From contig PS015916.1 in the NCBI GenBank assembly GCA_048213135.1, positions 7,431 through 31,190 of the forward strand: 23,760 nucleotides of DNA, written 5' to 3'. Shown piece by piece: positions 19,501 to 23,760 of the stretch (positions are counted from its first letter, which is position 1; every line of letters begins with the position of its first letter). The notes under the pieces were generated by a model. That model was given only the letters and a program-made list of their open reading frames with translations. It had not been told where the DNA came from and did no database searches. Position numbers and translations under genes: made by a program. Source of the DNA: Reclinomonas americana ATCC 50394 (Eukaryota; Jakobida; Jakobea; Jakobida).

Positions 19501-22004
19501 TTGATCACTCGGACCATGAGCTGGCCGAGATCGAGGTTCCACACGCCGGCCGTCTTGTCCTTGTGAATGGTGGCAAACGCACACACATTCTCCATGATGG
19601 CACAGTCGACGGCCTGCTCGTGCATCTGCAGCGTGTGCATGATGGTGCCGTTGCGGAGGCTGCGAACTTCCACCGTGCGTTCGGCACACGCCACCAGCAG
19701 ACCCGGTCGCGACGCCACACAATCCAGTTCGTCGTAGATCAAGTTTGGCAGACATCTGCACGATGCGATCAACAACAGTTGAGTGCAAGGTAGGGGGGAG
19801 GTGAAGGAACATCAGTGAGGATTGATTACCTCCACGAGCAGAACTCGGTAATGGACGGATTACGAATGTCGACCATGCGGCAGGCTCCCGACAGAGACAC
19901 CACCACGCAGCAGGAGAGGAGGAGAGTGGGATCGACACGTGGTGTTCTCTTCACGTGGCCCAGCGCCACTGCCTCGTCCACACGAATCGGATCGCGGAAG
20001 GAGCGCAGATGTATGACTTCGTTTGTGGTCGAGGGGATCAGTTTTTGTACCGACCCGTTGATGTACGAAATGATCTGCACGCACATGTTGGTGAGCAAAG
20101 CACAAAACGCCTGTGCCCTTCCCTAGTGCGCACACACACACCTTCACGTCGCCTTCGATGGTGCCGACAATGATCAATCGATTGGCGGGATCCAGTGTGC
20201 ACGCGGTAATATCACAGTCCACGGCCTCGCTGATGGTGGACACTGGCTCCGCATTCGACGTCTTGTAGATGTGGATCTCGGAGCCAGTGGCCACCAACAG
20301 CGTGTCGAATGTGGGGTTGTGGACGACTGCGGAGACGGGCTTGGAGAGACGGGACGAGTCGGAGTCCTGTCGCTGCGGCCACGCGCAAAAGTTGCGACCA
20401 ATGGTGTAGATCTCCTGCCGCTGCGGGTCGTACGAGAAGGCGCGAATCGGACCCGTGTAGCTCTTGCTGCCCACCGCACCCAGCGTCTGAATGCAGCTAA
20501 ACATGCGACTGCGCAAGGATGGTGGGGAAGAAGAAAAGTCAGCATCAACAGTGGACAAGTCAAGACCAGGCTGTGGTTCTCCCGACGCACATGTCCCACA
20601 GCTTCATCACGCCGCCGCGGTCGACACTGAGAATCTCTGGCGAGTTTTCTAGTGCGTGCACTCCAACCAGCGGCTTCTCGTGGCCGGTGAGCGTCTGGAT
20701 CATGCGGTGAGAGAAGGGATTCCACACGCCGACCTCGCGCGAGTAGCCGGCCGTCATGAGGAACTGGAAGCGTGGCGAGTACGTGATGCTGGTGATGCCC
20801 TTGCGTGAGCCCTCCTTTTCGCCCTTGCATTTGCCGGTGTTGCAGTCCCACACTTTGATCAGGCGATCGAGAGAGCACGACACAATCATGTCAAGGTCGG
20901 GGATCTGCGTGCGAGTGTATGTGAGTGAGCAAGAGAAGTGGTGGCCTTCTCCCCACTCCACCCCGCACCTGAATGAGACCTGTGACCCAGTCACTGTGGC
21001 CACGCGATGTCCACTCCTCCGTCCATCGCCCACTCCGTGGAATGCCGCCCGGTCGTTGTGGATCCCACCACCGAATGGAGCCGTCCGTGCCGCCGCCCAG
21101 CAGCATGTTGGCGTCCTTGCACCACAGCAGCGTCGATTGCGGTGTGCGCGTCATGAATTCGCCCTGCGGCTTGAACATTTCCGAGTCCAGCATTTGCACA
21201 ATGCCGTCGGCGCCCGAGAGTGCAATCTGTGTGGATGGTTCAGTATTCTCTCCCTCGCCCTCTCCCCAACTCTCCTTCTCTCCACACCTCTTCAGAGGCC
21301 GGAAGGAACACGGCGTCGAGAATCGGAGCGTTGCGGTCGGCGAGCTTGCGGAGGATTTCGCCAGTGTCGGGCGAGCGAATGGTGGCGTAGTGATCGTTGG
21401 TGCACTGAATGATCTTGGAGCACTCGCGGATGAACTTCATCTTGCCGCAGTCGGCCTCGATGACGTTGCTGTACTCGCGCGGAGTGCTCTCGAACAGCTC
21501 CAGAAAGGAGCCTTCACCGCGCGTCAGGCTCTCCAGCACCGTCGACGAAAAGTCCTCCCAGTGAATCTGCGTGAGGAGAAGAGTGTGAGAGGGGACGATT
21601 CGCCACTCTCTCTCTCTCTCTCTGTGCGCGTGTATCTCACCTTGCCCCGCTGTGCCGTATCCAGCTGCACAAACAACTCCGACAGCTCAATCACTCGCGC
21701 CTCATCCATACGCACTCCATTCCGCTCGAGAATGTTGGAGGTCACCGACGCAAACTGACACGGACGGAATCAGCACGCGCACCCCTCCCCCTGTCATGTA
21801 CCACCGCGCACACACTCACCTCGCGAAAGGTCAGGCCTCCGAAGCCCAGCGAAAACTGCTTTTGCAACTCACGCAGCTGCGAGTGCTCCAGATCGGAGAT
21901 GAGCCGCGTGATCGCGAGCTCCTGCGTGTGTGAGTGTGTTTCACGGGTGAGATGGAACACAGACGAAGAGAGACAAGGCAGAGCAAGATAACTTTTCTCG
22001 ACAT
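16198..22004 (-). CDS. EF-hand-like / WD40 / kinase-fold (probable pseudokinase) fusion protein, 1,524 aa
   Basis: Exons: 22004-21993, 21921-21820, 21754-21641, 21566-21288, 21226-20969, 20904-20591, 20508-20142, 20074-19830, 19755-19499, 19423-19287, 19217-19178, 19120-18968, 18890-18563, 18496-18379, 18313-17786, 17720-17272, 17222-16640, 16556-16367, 16298-16198. All junctions keep frame. Residues 1-80 resemble the EF-hand region of WDR49/WDY proteins: FVQLDTAQRGKIHWEDF has a loop with several calcium ligands lost. About 90-690 are WD40 blades (for example IKVWDCNTG, IRWWDP, VMKLWD, AGVWNLD), probably two propellers. A kinase fold follows at about 712-965: beta-3 lysine in RVMLKYC, CGDVSPANV in place of HRDxxxxN, TGF in place of DFG, CPPEMA as APE, and FDMWGYG. 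Residues 1085-1233 are low-complexity Ser/Gly/Pro, followed by six RRxSS-like repeats and a basic charged C-terminus. Exon 1 (MSRK) and the last two junctions are the least certain; both of the latter use GTTGCG donors. A scaffold or signalling role is inferred; catalysis is doubtful. Confidence 0.8.
16830..17209 (-). repeat. Six in-frame basic/serine repeats in the WD40/kinase protein tail
   Basis: The translated unit is about 24 residues: LPR[SV][SA]S[IMV]RRAPxG followed by an Ala/Glu-rich spacer such as SAVAEAVEG. Copies read MRRSSSMRRAPP, LPRSSSMRRGPA, LPRVASVRRAPL, LPRVSSIRRAPP, LPRSSSIRRAPA and LPRSSSIRSTV. Each carries an R-x-x-S or R-R-x-S type site, as favoured by basophilic kinases. 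The DNA copies have diverged while the motif persists, suggesting selection on the peptide. Confidence 0.85.
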
Positions 22005-22265
22005 GGCCGTTATCCAACTGCGTTTCCGTACGAAATGACCAGTCGACCGAGCGGACCACTGGATTTTGTTTCATTCATCTCTCACATTGCTTGTCGCTGC
22101 GCGCGCGTCTGCACACACAGCACTCCGCCACCAGCAGCATTCTCTGTCAGCACAACTCTCACTCTCTCGCGTACACACACACACACATACACATTTGCAT
22201 AACTCGCGCGCATCAGTTCAGTTTGTGTGCATGTGACCCTGCTCAGTGTGTGTGTGTGTGTGTCA
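22005..22265. promoter_or_regulatory. Short divergent promoter region between WD40/kinase and epsin genes
   Basis: This 261-bp spacer between opposite-strand start codons must hold both promoters if the starts are right. It contains CA tracts at about 22171-22192, a TG tract at about 22245-22263, and an ATTTGCAT octamer-like word at 22193-22200. None of these can be assigned a function here. An upstream in-frame start on the minus strand at 22074 would shorten it. Confidence 0.45.
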
Positions 22266-23760
22266 ATGAGCACGCGCTCACTGTGTGCTCTGTGCGTGTG
22301 TGCGTGTGTAGTGTCGGACCTTTTGTTCAAGGCCAAGAACCTCATGACCAAGCTGTTGCGTGATTATCCGCGCAGGTCTTGTGCTGAGTGATGCAAACTC
22401 ACTTGCGTTTGTTCTGCGTGTGTGCCTTTCTTCGTGTGCGCGCGTGCAGCAAGAACAAGGTCATGAACGTGTCGCCAGTCGAGGCTCTCACTCTGGAAGG
22501 TCAGTGTGCAGGCTGGCGTCTGTGAGAAGACGTGAGATCTACTTTTGTGCGTGTGTCTGCACGTGTGTGCTCGTATTCAACTCCACACACTCTCTCTCTT
22601 GTGCACGCGCGTGTGTCTGTCTGGCGCGCTGTTGATGCTCACTGTGTTTGTGCGTGTGTGTGCGTGTGTGTTTGTGTGTGCGCAGCCACGAACAACGATA
22701 CGTGGGGAGCGTCGGGCACTCAGCAGCAGGAGATTGCCGAGGCCACCAACGATCGGTGAGTGTAAGTGTGTGAGGGAGAGAAGGCACGTGCGATGAGGTT
22801 GTGTGCGAGTGTGTGTGTGAGGGTGTGATGTCGCCATGTCGTTCGATAGCAAGTTTGTTTGTGCGTGTGTGTGTGTATGTGCGCATGTGTGTGTATGTGG
22901 CACTTGTGTGCGCGCGTGTGCGTTTGTGTTGCGCTGTCTGTGTGCGTGTGTGATGCATGTGGAGTTTCCCGCCTGTGTGCGTGCGTCACTGTTTTTTGTT
23001 TGTTGTGTGATGTCTCTCCTCCTCCGCGACGGTACACTTTGTGCTCTTGTGTGTCTGTGTGCGATTGTGTTTGTGTGCGTGTGTGTGTGTTTACGTGGGC
23101 GCGCGTGTGCACATGGCGCGTTTTGAGCGAATCTGAAGCACGCACTCCCGCGCGCCCTTCTCTCTCTCTCGTGGTTGTTGCGCTCACTCTCTGCTGTGTG
23201 TGTATTGCGCAGTGAGCAATTGCAGGCGGTCATGGCGATCATCTTCAAGGTTTGTGTGATGATGATGGTGCATCAATCATGCAGCGGTTCTGTGTCTCAT
23301 CGCATGCGTCTTCGCAGCGACTGGATGACTCTGGCAAGAAGTGGCGCCATGTTTACAAGGGTGAGCCTCTCTCTTTATCTCTCTCTCTCTCCCTCCCTCT
23401 CTTTCCCCTCTTTCTGATCGTCGCGCTTGCATCAGCCATGAGCCTGCTCGAGTACTTGATCAAGCACGGATCGGAGCGCTGCGTCGACTATGCTCGCGAT
23501 CAGGTGCGCGCGCGCGCGGCGAGTGGCTTCCTTCACCTCCTCCTCGTCGTCTCTCACTTCCGTCTCCCCACTCAGCTGTACAAGATCCGCACGCTGCACG
23601 ACTTCCAGTACATTGACGAGACCGGCAAGGACGAGGGCATCAATGGTTTGTTCACATCCGCTCCCCTCATTGTGACACGCCGTTCTCAACGTGGTGCGCA
23701 GTCCGCGAAAAGTCCAAGAAGCTGGTCAAGCTGCTGAACGACACCGACGCCATTCGTGAC
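22266..23760 (+). CDS. Epsin-family protein, ENTH domain (3' part beyond window)
   Basis: Exons: 22266-22354, 22450-22499, 22686-22755, 23213-23249, 23318-23360, 23436-23503, 23576-23645, 23702-23760. They give 162 residues in frame. The ENTH domain binds phosphoinositides and helps form clathrin-coated vesicles at the plasma membrane, Golgi or endosomes. Visible family landmarks in order are EATNNDTWGASGT (matching EATNxxPWGxS), [57 protein letters not shown] and LLNDTDAIRD. The C-terminal tail with clathrin, AP-2 or ubiquitin motifs is outside the window, so plasma-membrane epsin cannot be told from the epsinR/Ent3 type. The ATG at 22266 is in frame with the helix VSDLLFKAKNLMTKL and is the only usable start seen. 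The residues it adds (about 15, Cys-rich) are unusual, so an upstream spliced start is possible. Intron 1 has a GTTGCG donor. Confidence 0.9.
22756..23212 (+). repeat. TG-rich intron 3 of the epsin gene
   Basis: This 457-nt intron joins EATNDR to EQLQAVMAIIFK (phase 2 to 1). From about 22800 to 23110 it is an imperfect TG/TGCG repeat. It is far longer than the other epsin introns seen (57-186 nt). The open frames on both strands are the expected by-product of dinucleotide repeats. Confidence 0.9.

Noticed and set aside
22193-22200. ATTTGCAT octamer as an Oct/POU site
   Set aside because: A single eight-base match in an unknown protist is not evidence for a binding site.
23177-23212. Internal GTTGCG followed by CTCAC and CAG at the end of epsin intron 3, as a nested intron
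   Set aside because: It would be only about 36 nt, shares the acceptor of the larger intron, and ENTH continuity is already explained by the donor at 22756.
22577-23248. His/Thr/Arg-rich minus-strand and Cys/Val-rich plus-strand open frames
   Set aside because: They are translations of the TG-rich epsin intron 3 and its complement.

Overview
This is an intron-rich eukaryotic nuclear scaffold, most likely from a unicellular protist. Exons are GC-rich. Most introns are 46-105 nt GT-AG introns, a few are long and packed with simple repeats, and there are two runs of N. I reconstructed four protein-coding genes by hand, joining exons by reading phase and protein-family continuity. All 63 inferred introns keep the frame. 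No tRNA, rRNA, CRISPR array, insertion sequence or viral element was recognised. The species cannot be named from the sequence. The gene set (a beta-helix receptor of a type seen in free-living protists, a WDR49/WDY-like protein, an epsin) suggests a heterotrophic, possibly flagellated protist.

Layout, left to right. (1) Minus strand, 8878 down to beyond position 1: a secreted or membrane protein of at least 2,025 residues in 24 exons. It has a signal peptide, a long Pmp-type parallel beta-helix, a Cys-rich EGF/TNFR-like stalk and a C-terminal multi-pass module of the kind found in protist beta-helix receptor/channel-like proteins. (2) Plus strand, 9550-16141: a complete bacterial-type alanyl-tRNA synthetase, 16 exons and 935 residues, with four long introns carrying a G-run tract, a gap and three separate families of degenerate tandem repeats. 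(3) Minus strand, 22004-16198: a 19-exon, 1,524-residue fusion of a degenerate EF-hand region, WD40 propellers, a kinase fold lacking DFG, and a tail with six basic RRxSS-like repeats. (4) Plus strand, 22266 to beyond 23760: the ENTH domain of an epsin, split by seven introns and cut by the window edge.

Genes 1/2 and 3/4 are divergent, with 671 bp and 261 bp between their starts. Genes 2/3 are convergent, with only 56 bp between stop codons. The genes do not form an obvious pathway.

The most unusual signal is in splicing. Twelve of the 63 inferred introns begin GTTGCG (ten of them GTTGCGT) rather than the usual GTGAGT or GTGCGT. By my hand count the exon base before GTTGCG is never G (0/12), whereas it is G in 43 of the other 51 introns. 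Introns of both kinds often share a CTCAC branch-point-like motif shortly before the acceptor. This looks like a second 5' splice-site class, possibly read by U1 snRNA in a bulged register or by a variant U1.
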